Source: Strigomonas culicis (lineage: Eukaryota > Euglenozoa > Kinetoplastea > Trypanosomatida > Trypanosomatidae). Taken from it: DNA of 34,621 nt. Both the position numbers and the translations under genes were made by a program. The DNA lies in assembly GCA_000482145.1 (NCBI GenBank), contig AUXH01000148.1, forward strand, positions 1-34,621, given 5' to 3'. Numbering within the stretch: the first letter of the stretch is position 1; each line of letters begins with the position of its first letter. This document shows positions 17,949 to 26,203 of this stretch, one piece after another. The notes under the pieces were generated by a model, which saw only the letters and a program-made list of their open reading frames with translations, was not told the DNA's origin and made no database searches.

Positions 17949-17951
17949 GAA

Positions 17952-20387
17952 ATGTTTTACTTCATAATTAAGGCAAAAAACCTCCTTGATGTCGATCGCA
18001 GCGCTGTGGATGACATCAACACTGCGTGTAGCTTCTTTGTTAATTTAAACTATCCTGCCAACCCACTGCCATCACATTTGAGGGGCTACTTTGACAAGTT
18101 CTTCGGTGGAAATGGATTAATCACCTTTTGTGATAAACTGTTCGGTACGTATCACCAGTCTGTGTTCGGTCAAAGTAGCGAGAGCGCGTGTTGGATGGAT
18201 ATTGCCAATTTAAAACCAAATGGAAGTGTTGCCGCTGCCCTCGATAAATTCCTTTCTCCGGGAAAGCCGTTTATGAATTTACTGGAGGCCTTTTCACTAG
18301 CATCTCCCAACTTTTCTAGTTCGGTTAAAACAGGTTGGAAGTCGTCTGATGGAAAAGAGCAGCAGGTAGTGTCAAATGCTGCGCATTCCATCGATTTTCC
18401 GTTGTTTTCGCTCTTCCCCAATTCTAGCAAGCTTTTAGGGGAGACGCATACACTGGATTTATACAACTTGTCTAGATCCGCGTGCTCTCCTTTGATACTG
18501 GTTCCATTTTGGTATCCTCCTTTGCAAACGCGAACGGAGCAGTCTCAGAAAAAACTGTTAACTTCGCTGCCGTGCTCCCCAATGGGCTACTTTATCCTTC
18601 GCTTGTTTTTTTATATTGTGAAACATTCGGAAAAGAAAGGTGGCCACATACTTTCGCTAAAAAAACCGCAAGGCGTTCTAGGATATATTGGCTATTACTG
18701 CGGAAAACTCGGCGATTGTTTTGGGTCACCGGCTCCAGTTGAATTTGTTTTTCTAAATCGGCTGTTAGCCTCGTGTGCTCAGTACTACGTTTCCACTGGT
18801 TTATTAACGCACGTGAAGCTAAAGGCATCGCTTACCGACATGGTGTGGACCATAGCAGATGTAATGGGTTTTATGCTCTTGTGGTCGCCGAGCTTTATTC
18901 TAGACAAAAGCAATTCGGTGCTAGGGTTCGAGGGCCGACGCGCGCCCTGTCATGATGCTGCCAAACTGAGTGCTGTTATGCTATTGCTTCCGATGATGTC
19001 CGAGCTGTTTGTGAGTCTCATGGGGAAAGGTAACATGCCTGTGGCGAATCCTGTCGTTATTGCTGAATTACGTGCTGATACGACCGCAAGAATGTCCGAC
19101 AGCATTGTGTACAGCGATGTTTGTTTCTATCAAAATTGCCTCGTTGCGCTTCGTGTGTGCGTGCTATCTATGGAAGGTGTGCCACATTTGAGATGCCATC
19201 ATTTTAATAATTGTCTAGAATTATGGCTGACCCTCATGAATCCAAAATGGCGAACGGGTGATAAGGTGGATGAGCGGTACGTTTTGCATCACATGGAGTG
19301 TTATACGGTCATTACCAAGAGCATGTTTGAGTTGTTGTGGAAATCCAGCACTCTGCGCAATATTGATCATGCGGGCTCCATCTTGCTCTTTCGGTGCTTT
19401 GAGATTGTGGCTTCACCCCTTGTTCAAAACATGTTGAAGGATATTTCGCAAAATGGCAGCAACAGCTCTATTCTCCCCGTTGTTATTCAACACCATGTTC
19501 TGAACTGGTCACCGGACGAATTGACGCGCATCTTTAATATTAATAACGACCAGATGGACGACATGGCTGCGCGCGCATACGTCACAATGGAGGGCTGCGA
19601 CCGGGATGAAGTGAATGAGAGCATTCGTGTCAATTTGCGGAAGTGTCTCGAATTTATCCAAATCATGTACCCCAAGGCAGATATGTACTTTGAAAAATGG
19701 AAGCAGTCGCTCAAGACAGAGACGGAGTTTTCCTTTTCCACCGTAGAGAAGCCAAGAGAGGTGCATATCTTGTCAGATGAAGAAAAGAGTGCCTTTTTTA
19801 AAGGCAATCGCGCTAACTTCGGCGTTGTAAATCAAAAAATACGCCTCGCGACGAACAACGGACGTGTAGCAGGCGGCCACCATCCCTCACTGAATGCGTC
19901 GTTCCACGACGAGATTCCCGCGCTGGTGGCCGTCTCGCGCTTTCTGGATTGCCTCATCCGGTATGCGTACGAGTTGTACTACGCAAGCAGCATTCCTACC
20001 TGTGAGAAGGGCCACCGCATGTGGCTGCTGCAGCTGCCCCACGTGAGGTGCAGCAAGCATCCTTCCTGCCGTGCCATCTGGGAGTGCGCCATTTGCGAAA
20101 GCGTGTACGGTGCGTGCTGCACCTCGTTCCCATTAGGACTGGACGGGGCGCAGCTGCAGGTCTGCGAGTCACGCGACCCGCCGCCGTTGTGTGCCATTTG
20201 CGGCGAGCTGCTTCAAAAAGCCGTGTGCTACCGCGGCAAGAGCGACTCGGGAGAGCACTATTGCACCTACTGTGCGTCTCGCCCTTTCAAGCCCTTCTCG
20301 ACAAGGTTTCTCGCAGCGTACCGCACATCGGCAATTCTCTTAATGACCTTTGTCGTGTATTTTATTCTGCGGATGCTGTTCTTTTAA
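17952..20387 (+). CDS. SMPD4: SMPD4 (neutral sphingomyelinase 3)-like membrane protein with added Cys/His-rich module
   Basis: I align this 811-residue protein by eye with animal SMPD4, an ER/nuclear-envelope protein linked to sphingomyelin hydrolysis and nuclear pores. Matching stretches in order are: NYPANPLPSHLRGYFDKFFG (34-53) to the SMPD4 N-terminus; LDKFLSPGKPFMNLL (97-111); IDFPLFSLFP (147-156); SPMGYFILRLFFYIV (209-223); LELWLTLMNPKWR (422-434) and the helical YTVITKSMF to RCFEIVASPLVQNML stretch (451-495); and the C-terminal FLAAYRTSAILLMTF anchor, which parallels FLGSYRTLVSLLLAF. Residues 684-774 form a module with more than a dozen Cys/His that I do not see in animal SMPD4. One TM covers about 793-811. 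The N-terminal match supports the annotated ATG. The reported catalytic activity of SMPD4 is disputed, so enzyme function is not claimed. First gene of the right array. Confidence 0.75.
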   Translation: MFYFIIKAKNLLDVDRSAVDDINTACSFFVNLNYPANPLPSHLRGYFDKFFGGNGLITFCDKLFGTYHQSVFGQSSESACWMDIANLKPNGSVAAALDKFLSPGKPFMNLLEAFSLASPNFSSSVKTGWKSSDGKEQQVVSNAAHSIDFPLFSLFPNSSKLLGETHTLDLYNLSRSACSPLILVPFWYPPLQTRTEQSQKKLLTSLPCSPMGYFILRLFFYIVKHSEKKGGHILSLKKPQGVLGYIGYYCGKLGDCFGSPAPVEFVFLNRLLASCAQYYVSTGLLTHVKLKASLTDMVWTIADVMGFMLLWSPSFILDKSNSVLGFEGRRAPCHDAAKLSAVMLLLPMMSELFVSLMGKGNMPVANPVVIAELRADTTARMSDSIVYSDVCFYQNCLVALRVCVLSMEGVPHLRCHHFNNCLELWLTLMNPKWRTGDKVDERYVLHHMECYTVITKSMFELLWKSSTLRNIDHAGSILLFRCFEIVASPLVQNMLKDISQNGSNSSILPVVIQHHVLNWSPDELTRIFNINNDQMDDMAARAYVTMEGCDRDEVNESIRVNLRKCLEFIQIMYPKADMYFEKWKQSLKTETEFSFSTVEKPREVHILSDEEKSAFFKGNRANFGVVNQKIRLATNNGRVAGGHHPSLNASFHDEIPALVAVSRFLDCLIRYAYELYYASSIPTCEKGHRMWLLQLPHVRCSKHPSCRAIWECAICESVYGACCTSFPLGLDGAQLQVCESRDPPPLCAICGELLQKAVCYRGKSDSGEHYCTYCASRPFKPFSTRFLAAYRTSAILLMTFVVYFILRMLFF

Positions 20388-20673
20388 GCGTTGTGTTTAA
20401 ATAGATTCTGTAATATGGCTCGAGCTGCCCAAATCATATTCTTACGTTTTTGTATAAAGCCACCCCATGCAGTGATAGACGCTCTTTTTTTTTTCTATTG
20501 AATTCTTTTTGCTATGTGTTGTGCTTCTCTCCCTTCCTTGGCTCCTCCGAATTAAGCAAGCAATTCTTTTTTGTTTCATTTTTTTTTTCATTTTGCTGTG
20601 CTTGTACTTGAAGGCGTGTCGGTGCATTTCATACCGTCCATTTTTACTATATTCCAAATACAATTCCATTGTC
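20388..20673. other. Intergenic DNA between the SMPD4-like and SHIPPO genes
   Basis: These 286 bp contain T-rich and C/T-rich tracts (about 20484-20600) that should direct trans-splicing of the SHIPPO mRNA. An upstream in-frame extension of the SHIPPO ORF through this DNA is hydrophobic leader translation, not protein. Confidence 0.6.
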
Positions 20674-22119
20674 ATGACTACTACAGTTGTTGAGGAGCTT
20701 CCCCTTATCCGCGGGAAGAACGATGGTGCCGTCCTTAAAGCAGGGGCGGGTCCCAACGTGGGCCCGGGGTCTTATAACGTAGACTACCAAACACAAAACA
20801 CCTTTAGTCGTGCCCCGTTTAACACAACCGGGGAACGACGCCCCTTGTACGACAATGACCCCAGTGTCCCGGGCCCGGGTGCCTATGATATAGACCGTGT
20901 CCCGCCCGATGAACGCTACGGTGTTTCCGGCGTCCCGTTCGTCTCGGAGAGCGACCGCTTTGCGCACAAACGGGATGATGCATACCCAGGCCCTGGATCC
21001 TACGAAACAACGGATAGGTGGCCCACGAAGAAAGACCCTCGCGCGCACAAATTCACGTTTGCCCCGGAGCGTAACATGGCCGGTGTCGGTAGTGACACCC
21101 ACAGCGGGCCCGGGTATTACGAGCCAAACTACAACGCCGCTACGCGCAAGAAGCCGAAGGCGACCGACTTTGGTCGCTCGTGTGGCCGTCGCGGTCTGGA
21201 CGGCGTGAATGACGTCCCCGGCCCTGGCTCGTACGACGCGGTGAATACGCCACACAACATCTACGACGCCAAACCGTCGTCCATGTTCGTGACCAAATCC
21301 AAGCGGTCACAGATCGGTGGCACCGAAACGCCTGGCCCCGGCGCCTACAACATTGGAGAGAGCACCGAGCGTCCCATGCCAGGCCAGCACTACTCCGCCT
21401 TCGGCTCCAGCACGACTCGGTTCGGCCGCGACAGTCACCACCGCGCGCCAGGCCCCGGCGACTACACGAGCAACATCGCCCCACGGCGCTTCAGGCATAT
21501 CCAGAACGGCAACGGGACGGCTCCGTTCGTCTCCGCTTCGCATCGCTTCGGGAACACCTGGGCCGAGAGCCCTGGCCCCGGCTCCTACGACGGCTACCGG
21601 ATGCCGAAGCACGTCTCGTATGGCGCGGAGACGCCTTTTCAATCGACCGTGGCCCGCTTCGGCCCTTCCACCACGCGCGTCCGCAACCCTATCTTTGACG
21701 ATTACAACTTTTCGCAGACGGACCCGTCCCTTCGTCCGCAGCAGTCCCGCGTGCTTCATCGGCCTTTCATCAACGGCCCCATCTCGCCCACGCTGGGGCC
21801 GGAGAAGCTGCAGGACCGTGACTACATTGTGAACTACGAAGGGTACGTACCGCCGGGCTCGACACGCGGCACGCTGGGGCTGGCCGAGAGAGATAGCGGG
21901 CCTCGCAAGGCAGCGTCGGCGCCGGGCCCTGGGACGTACGACGGCCACTCGGCCGCGAGTGGACAGTTCAACAACTCGAACTGGGCCCGCCAACCGCGCT
22001 TCCGCAATGCGGGTGAGCCCACGCACGGTCCAGCGAGTGGCCGCACGTACTACGAAAGTACATTCATTACCAAGTCACACAATGTAACAATAGGTTCTGA
22101 TACCCTATGGACACACTGA
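20674..22119 (+). CDS. SHIPPO / sperm-tail PG-rich repeat protein
   Basis: This 481-residue protein carries nine PGPGxY-type motifs, the signature of sperm-tail PG-rich (SHIPPO) proteins, which bind inside or along axonemal and cytoskeletal microtubules. They lie at about residues 29-34, 66-71, 105-110, 145-149, 182-187, 220-225, 259-264, 300-305 and 417-422. Spacing is near 37-41 residues for the first eight, with a 115-residue gap before the last. Each is preceded by an F-x-SxxxRF-like segment such as PFVSESDRF and PFVSASHRF. Composition is rich in Pro, Gly, Arg and Tyr and looks extended. The ATG at 20674 was chosen because upstream codons are translated pyrimidine tract. A flagellar axoneme or subpellicular role is likely in a trypanosomatid. 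Confidence 0.92.
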   Translation: MTTTVVEELPLIRGKNDGAVLKAGAGPNVGPGSYNVDYQTQNTFSRAPFNTTGERRPLYDNDPSVPGPGAYDIDRVPPDERYGVSGVPFVSESDRFAHKRDDAYPGPGSYETTDRWPTKKDPRAHKFTFAPERNMAGVGSDTHSGPGYYEPNYNAATRKKPKATDFGRSCGRRGLDGVNDVPGPGSYDAVNTPHNIYDAKPSSMFVTKSKRSQIGGTETPGPGAYNIGESTERPMPGQHYSAFGSSTTRFGRDSHHRAPGPGDYTSNIAPRRFRHIQNGNGTAPFVSASHRFGNTWAESPGPGSYDGYRMPKHVSYGAETPFQSTVARFGPSTTRVRNPIFDDYNFSQTDPSLRPQQSRVLHRPFINGPISPTLGPEKLQDRDYIVNYEGYVPPGSTRGTLGLAERDSGPRKAASAPGPGTYDGHSAASGQFNNSNWARQPRFRNAGEPTHGPASGRTYYESTFITKSHNVTIGSDTLWTH

Positions 22120-22528
22120 AATGAGCCATGCCGTTTCGCACATAACTGCGGTACTCAACAAATTAGCACTTTCTATTTTTTTCCCCCGATGTTTACTAAA
22201 TACTGTATTTTTTATACCAGCTGTACTTCACTACATATACAAAAAAGCAACCAAGCACACAACAACAAATGCCTACTGTAACATTGACACAAATGCACGA
22301 CTACGATCGGCGACCAGAATAGGAACACCACCAATCTGACACATAGACGCACAATTGATGTACACGCACTAGTCATCTCCTTTCTCTCTTCCTTTTCAGT
22401 TTTGTAAAGAAAAAAAAAAGTAAGTGTTTAGAGCACCTCTTGTTTTTAGTCCGCTTTCAGACACACCCTCCCCTTCCCCGTCCTTTCCTCTTTTCTAACA
22501 CTTCTTCCTTCCGCGTGTCAACGTGAGA
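22120..22528. other. Intergenic DNA between the SHIPPO and UNC-50 genes
   Basis: These 409 bp hold a classic pyrimidine tract ending in TTTTCAG at 22399 and a second C/T-rich tract at about 22462-22516. A 72-codon frame starting at 22121 has no coding character. Confidence 0.6.
22378..22399 (+). promoter_or_regulatory. Predicted spliced-leader acceptor for UNC-50
   Basis: A C/T tract ends in TTTTCAG with the AG at 22398-22399, giving a UTR of about 129 nt. A competing AG at 22526-22527, after a second tract, would leave one base before the ATG at 22529. Confidence 0.5.
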
Positions 22529-23266
22529 ATGCTGTCGGGCAGTGGCTTTGGCGGAGCGTCGCGGTGGGTGGCCCGTCTCCCACCCTTCTTGCAGCGCGCG
22601 CTTCAGGTGGATCAGATGGAGTTCGACTCTGCCCTCTCGCAAATGTACTCGTTGTTGGTGAAGCCCAATGTCGTCAGCAAAATGAGCAAGGCGCGTAAAA
22701 TGACAAAGAATCACTACTACCGTGACGATCCCGCCTTTGTCGTGCTGCAGCTCTTCTTCATTGTGGTCACGGTGGTCGCGTACCACCTTTCTCTAGGCAA
22801 TGGGTTCTTAGCCCTCTTGTACTACATTGTGTACGACATCACGGTGTACGTGATCACCGCTTTTATTGGTGCTTCCGTCACGCTGGTGGTGCTTACCAAG
22901 TACATGATGCGGGATACCTTTGTCAACGAGGCGCGTCGTGACATTGAATGGCAGTACTGCTTCGATGTCCATTGCAACGGTTATTTTGTGTACTTTATGT
23001 GGACGCGCGTTGTGCAGTATCTTTTGCTGCATGCCCTCCTTAGCACCAGCATGTACGCGTGCGTGATCTCCGTGTTGCTCTTTTTAGGTGGTTGTGTCTC
23101 CTACTTCTACACCGTTTTCTTGGGCTACTTAGAATTACCTGTGCTCACGTCACAGCAGAAGCTGATGTACCCTGTTCCAGTGTTGGCTTTCGTGGCCCTT
23201 GTGATACTGTTCTGTAACTACAACTTGACGGCCGCGATCGTGTGCTATCATTGGCCAGCTGCCTAA
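22529..23266 (+). CDS. UNC50: UNC-50 / GMH1 family Golgi membrane protein
   Basis: This 245-residue protein is the UNC-50 family of multi-pass Golgi/ER membrane proteins implicated in receptor trafficking and Arf-GEF recruitment. Diagnostic blocks are QVDQMEFDSALSQM (27-40), RDDPAF (65-70), DIEWQYCFDVHCNGYF (138-153, corresponding to the family's VEWGYAFDVHLNAFY) and the FLGYLELPVL motif (197-206). Hydrophobic segments at about 68-88, 92-124, 155-173, 176-200 and 215-235 fit five or so TM helices. The length matches (yeast Gmh1 273, human 259). The frame can be read from a GTG six bases upstream, but the ATG at 22529-22531 is the start by eukaryotic rules. The next gene lies 442 bp downstream. 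Confidence 0.93.
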   Translation: MLSGSGFGGASRWVARLPPFLQRALQVDQMEFDSALSQMYSLLVKPNVVSKMSKARKMTKNHYYRDDPAFVVLQLFFIVVTVVAYHLSLGNGFLALLYYIVYDITVYVITAFIGASVTLVVLTKYMMRDTFVNEARRDIEWQYCFDVHCNGYFVYFMWTRVVQYLLLHALLSTSMYACVISVLLFLGGCVSYFYTVFLGYLELPVLTSQQKLMYPVPVLAFVALVILFCNYNLTAAIVCYHWPAA

Positions 23267-23708
23267 TAACGATGTTACAGTTGGTTGCTAGAAGGATCGG
23301 CACACAGGATGGTACACCGTTCACCGCGCGCGGCGCTGCATGATGAGAGAGGGAGACGGCACCCAGCTTTTGTGGTGTCTGCTGACACTCCTTATCGTTT
23401 TGTGCGTACCTTATTGTTATTATTACTATTACTACAAGAGCATTCTATTGACTTCGTACGGCTGGTATTGAGGTTCTTTTTTCTTCATCTTATAGAAACA
23501 GATGGACATGATGAACACTGCAAAGCCAGACTAAATACATAAAGGACCGTAATCATCCCCCCTCCTCTCCTCCTTTTCCCTTGCTCTCTCTCTGTCTTCT
23601 CTTTCTACAGCTTGGTGATCAGCGCACACTTGAGTGTGAGCAGTAGTATAGGCATACATAGTAGTAATATCTCTTCATAACCACGCTATTTAGTCTAGCG
23701 AACCGGCC
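23267..23708. other. Intergenic DNA between UNC-50 and the 604-aa gene
   Basis: These 442 bp contain a strong C/T-rich tract at about 23562-23608 followed by ACAG. An 85-codon frame at 23285-23542 is not supported as a gene. Confidence 0.6.
23562..23610 (+). promoter_or_regulatory. Predicted spliced-leader acceptor for the 604-aa protein gene
   Basis: A nearly unbroken C/T tract (CCTCCTTTTCCCTTGCTCTC and on) ends in TACAG at 23610, the textbook arrangement. The 5' UTR would be 98 nt (23611-23708). Confidence 0.65.
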
Positions 23709-25523
23709 ATGCTGAGGCGAACCGTACTAGCGCGCCGCTATCCGTTTAACAAACGGGGGCCGCGCGAGCGGAAGAGCTGGAAGCTGCACGTCCTGACGGA
23801 GCCACCCAAGCCTGTTCAGTGGCGCGACCCCAAGGTGTGGACCAAGGACCTTAGCGAGATGAAGTCCTTCGACGCCCCGCAGTGGGATCTGTGGTCGAAC
23901 CGCGCCCGCTCGGAGGACATGGATGAGGCACTGCAGCCCTTCATGGACATGCCGCAGTCGTTGAAGGACCGACGCTACGATATCCCGTGGTGGGCGAACC
24001 CCTTCGGCGCTTGGTACTTGCAGAATGTGCTGTCAGTGGAGATGCTCAAGCTGCCGAGCCGCACCAACGCGGAAAAAGTGGCGATCTACCGTAGTCGCAC
24101 GAAGCCCCCATCGTGGGACAAGTCCAAGGAGGCGCTGATGGATGACGAGGTGCTTCTCAAGAAGATCATCAAGGAGCGCTGGGCCTCGCTCGAGTTTGGC
24201 GATCGCGATGCCGGATACGCCTGTTCGTTTAGTGACTACATTCAGTTTTTGAATGAGTGGTTCAAATCCTTAGACGAGGAGGGTATGCAGCGGCTGCGTG
24301 AGCACTTTGACCGAAAGATTCGGCCGCTGCTCGCGGTCATGTCGCACACGGACTTGCTGTGGCTAGAGGCCCTGACGCAGAATAATGTGCAGGACAAGGA
24401 AAAGCTCGAGCGTCGAATTGGATTCCAGACGTCCCTAGGCACACCCGAGTTTTTTGACATGTCGAAGCGCCTGCGGTACGAGATCAATGAGGACTACAAG
24501 GTACGTGACGAGCTAGGGCCTGAGCTGTTCGCCTTGTGGAGCAAGGCGCCTGAGCGCTGGCCGCCCGAGCGACTGGCGAAGATGTACGGCCTCGACTTCA
24601 CCTTGGTCCGCAAGATTCTCGTGTGGCACCACTTCAAGGCATGCTACGATGCCTGTGTAGAGCCCGATTGGTCGCTGCCGAAGCGCCTGTTTGCGCTTGA
24701 ATGGATCCGCGACGTCCGGGCGCGCAAGCAGGGCCTCTTTTACGGCAAGATGCGCTTTGCGGAGCAGAAGATCACGTTTTACAGTGATAAGTTTCTCTTC
24801 AAGGACCTGGTCAACCGTCGCGAGGCAAGCTACGCCAACGTGTGGGAAATGGACGACCCGTACCGCTTCCTGCAGACGGAGCAGGACTACGAGGATTACT
24901 GGGGCGACAACTACGATGTGTACCGCCGCATGTTCCCCGAGATGATCGGCAAGACCGGCGAGCCGGTGCAGCAGTACAGCCCCATGCCGACGTGGGCCGG
25001 TCCCCACCGCGACCATGCGAACCGCTCCGAGTACAACTGGATGTTTGCAGAGATTGGCGTCAACGTGGGACACGAGGCGCTGAAGAAGCTGGAGCTCGAC
25101 CCGACCAACGAGAAGCGCCGGCGGTTTGTGGTGCGGCAGCCAGACGGCTCTCTGCGCTCGGCCAAGATGTCTGAAATGCGTGCGTGGTACTGGAAGGAAG
25201 AGTGGGCGGACTTTAGGTTCTGGGCGCCGAACATGGAGTGGGGCGTGGAGAACACGGGCGACATGGAGCAGTACCAGGAACACGTCCCCGATACCCCGGA
25301 CGCGGACTATCGCAAACAGCGCCGCATCCAATCTAGGCCCGTGAAGTGGTTTTACGAGAGCCATTACACGCGCACCGGCAACTTTGCCGGCTTCCAGCCG
25401 CTGCGCTTCATGCAGCGCGGCACGAAGCGCGAGGTGCGCTGGCCGGATGTGATTAACGCCGCCGTACAAAATGAAAAGAGCAAACCGACCGCGTATGTGT
25501 TCAAGGCGATCCCAGAAATGTAA
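23709..25523 (+). CDS. Putative mitochondrial ribosomal protein, 604 aa (mS45/Bot1-like motif)
   Basis: This 604-residue protein looks mitochondrial. The N-terminus is basic without acids (MLRRTVLARRYPFNKR), like an import signal. The whole is rich in Trp, Arg, Tyr and Asp, a style common to kinetoplastid mitoribosomal proteins. Residues 273-310 contain LWSKAPERWPPERLAKMYGLDFTLVRKIL split as a helix-turn-helix, resembling the motif of the Bot1/mS45 (and neugrin) group, where WP-x-LA-x-YGL recurs. I cannot prove the homology. The rest has no recognised domain. The ATG is 98 nt after a predicted acceptor, and the TAA stop is clear. GC-rich codons argue strongly for a real, expressed gene. It could also be a mitochondrial RNA-processing factor. 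Confidence 0.7.
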   Translation: MLRRTVLARRYPFNKRGPRERKSWKLHVLTEPPKPVQWRDPKVWTKDLSEMKSFDAPQWDLWSNRARSEDMDEALQPFMDMPQSLKDRRYDIPWWANPFGAWYLQNVLSVEMLKLPSRTNAEKVAIYRSRTKPPSWDKSKEALMDDEVLLKKIIKERWASLEFGDRDAGYACSFSDYIQFLNEWFKSLDEEGMQRLREHFDRKIRPLLAVMSHTDLLWLEALTQNNVQDKEKLERRIGFQTSLGTPEFFDMSKRLRYEINEDYKVRDELGPELFALWSKAPERWPPERLAKMYGLDFTLVRKILVWHHFKACYDACVEPDWSLPKRLFALEWIRDVRARKQGLFYGKMRFAEQKITFYSDKFLFKDLVNRREASYANVWEMDDPYRFLQTEQDYEDYWGDNYDVYRRMFPEMIGKTGEPVQQYSPMPTWAGPHRDHANRSEYNWMFAEIGVNVGHEALKKLELDPTNEKRRRFVVRQPDGSLRSAKMSEMRAWYWKEEWADFRFWAPNMEWGVENTGDMEQYQEHVPDTPDADYRKQRRIQSRPVKWFYESHYTRTGNFAGFQPLRFMQRGTKREVRWPDVINAAVQNEKSKPTAYVFKAIPEM

Positions 25524-25959
25524 CAGCCTCCACCGCGCCGCACTTCCCTCCACTCATTCCTTTAGCTTTTCCGTGCGTCTACGAGGGTCTCTATGTTTTT
25601 TTTTGTACGTTGTTGAGATGTCCCTTTTTTCCGCCCTTTCTTTGTTGTGTTGTTTCTGTGAGAGCCTTTGAATTATAATAATTCACATTTTTTCCACTCA
25701 TGTCTCCTTGTTGTTGTGGTTGACATTCAAAAAAGCAAAACAAAAAGGATGGAGGTGTATCTATCTCTGCGATAGATGGTTAAATAGCTAGTAAGTTAGA
25801 CAGATAATGGTGGCCACATATAGTTATAAAGCTAACAAACACAATCCTCTTTCTCTCATTGTTTCGTTTCGTTCTCTTTTGCGTTTACCTTGTGCACTTA
25901 TGCAGCATCCCAATTCTCTTTGTGTCCATTTTTGGCTCTACTGACCCAATCTTGCTTCT

Positions 25960-26011
25960 CCTGTTCATCCTTCTTTCTCTTACCCTTCCTCACCCTTGTT
26001 TCTACCAACAG
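25960..26011 (+). promoter_or_regulatory. Predicted spliced-leader acceptor for PRP8
   Basis: The pyrimidine-rich belt ends in ACCAACAG with AG at 26010-26011. The implied 5' UTR is 192 nt and includes the compound microsatellite. Further AGs follow within a few bases and again near 26150, so usage may be spread. Confidence 0.5.
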
Positions 26012-26035
26012 CAATAGTTGCAGCTGAAGAAACCG

Positions 26036-26068
<33 letters not shown>
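26036..26068. repeat. Compound (TA)n(GA)n microsatellite
   Basis: Nine TA units pass directly into eight AG units. It lies upstream of PRP8 and probably in its 5' UTR, if the acceptor near 26011 is used. Confidence 0.85.
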
Positions 26069-26203
26069 CAAGAAAGAAAAGACAGGTATTTTGGCTACGG
26101 TTGTTTTTGTGTTTTTCCTCTTCTTCGACTTTGATCTATAAAAGCCTGTCAGTTTTCATACCTTGTAACATTTTTTTTTTGATTGTTGTTATCGTTGTTA
26201 CAC

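Larger units (their letters stand above)
15793..17951. other. Divergent strand-switch region (putative RNA Pol II transcription start region)
   Basis: This 2.16-kb gap separates the minus-strand array on its left from the plus-strand array on its right, so transcription must leave it in both directions. In trypanosomatids such divergent strand-switch regions are where Pol II polycistronic transcription begins and where histone variants and acetylated histones accumulate. The left part is A-rich on the plus strand and the right part (from about 16,490) is T-rich, with a GC-rich island between. No gene, tRNA or 5S rRNA was recognised. The open frames inside are low-complexity. The start-region role is inferred from gene orientation alone. 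Confidence 0.85.
25524..26203. other. Intergenic region before PRP8
   Basis: These 680 bp contain a long C/T-rich belt (about 25,850-26,008) ending in AACAG at 26011, then a compound microsatellite, then a T-rich stretch before the PRP8 ATG. The 80-codon frame at 25996-26238 reads through the microsatellite and is not a gene. Confidence 0.65.

Noticed and set aside
15793..17951. tRNA or 5S rRNA genes in the strand-switch region
   Set aside because: I looked for B-box-like and 5S sequence; the few GTTCAA-type matches lack a matching A box and cloverleaf. A tRNAscan run would settle it.
20674..22119. Regular repeats in the SHIPPO gene considered as a CRISPR-like or minisatellite array
   Set aside because: The periodicity is a protein motif (PGPGxY about every 37-41 residues) within an intact ORF; spacer DNA is not unique-spacer/identical-repeat.
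24513..25553. 346-codon antisense frame opposite the 604-aa gene
   Set aside because: Mirror of GC-rich third positions in the sense gene; Arg/Leu/Val/His-rich translation and wrong strand.
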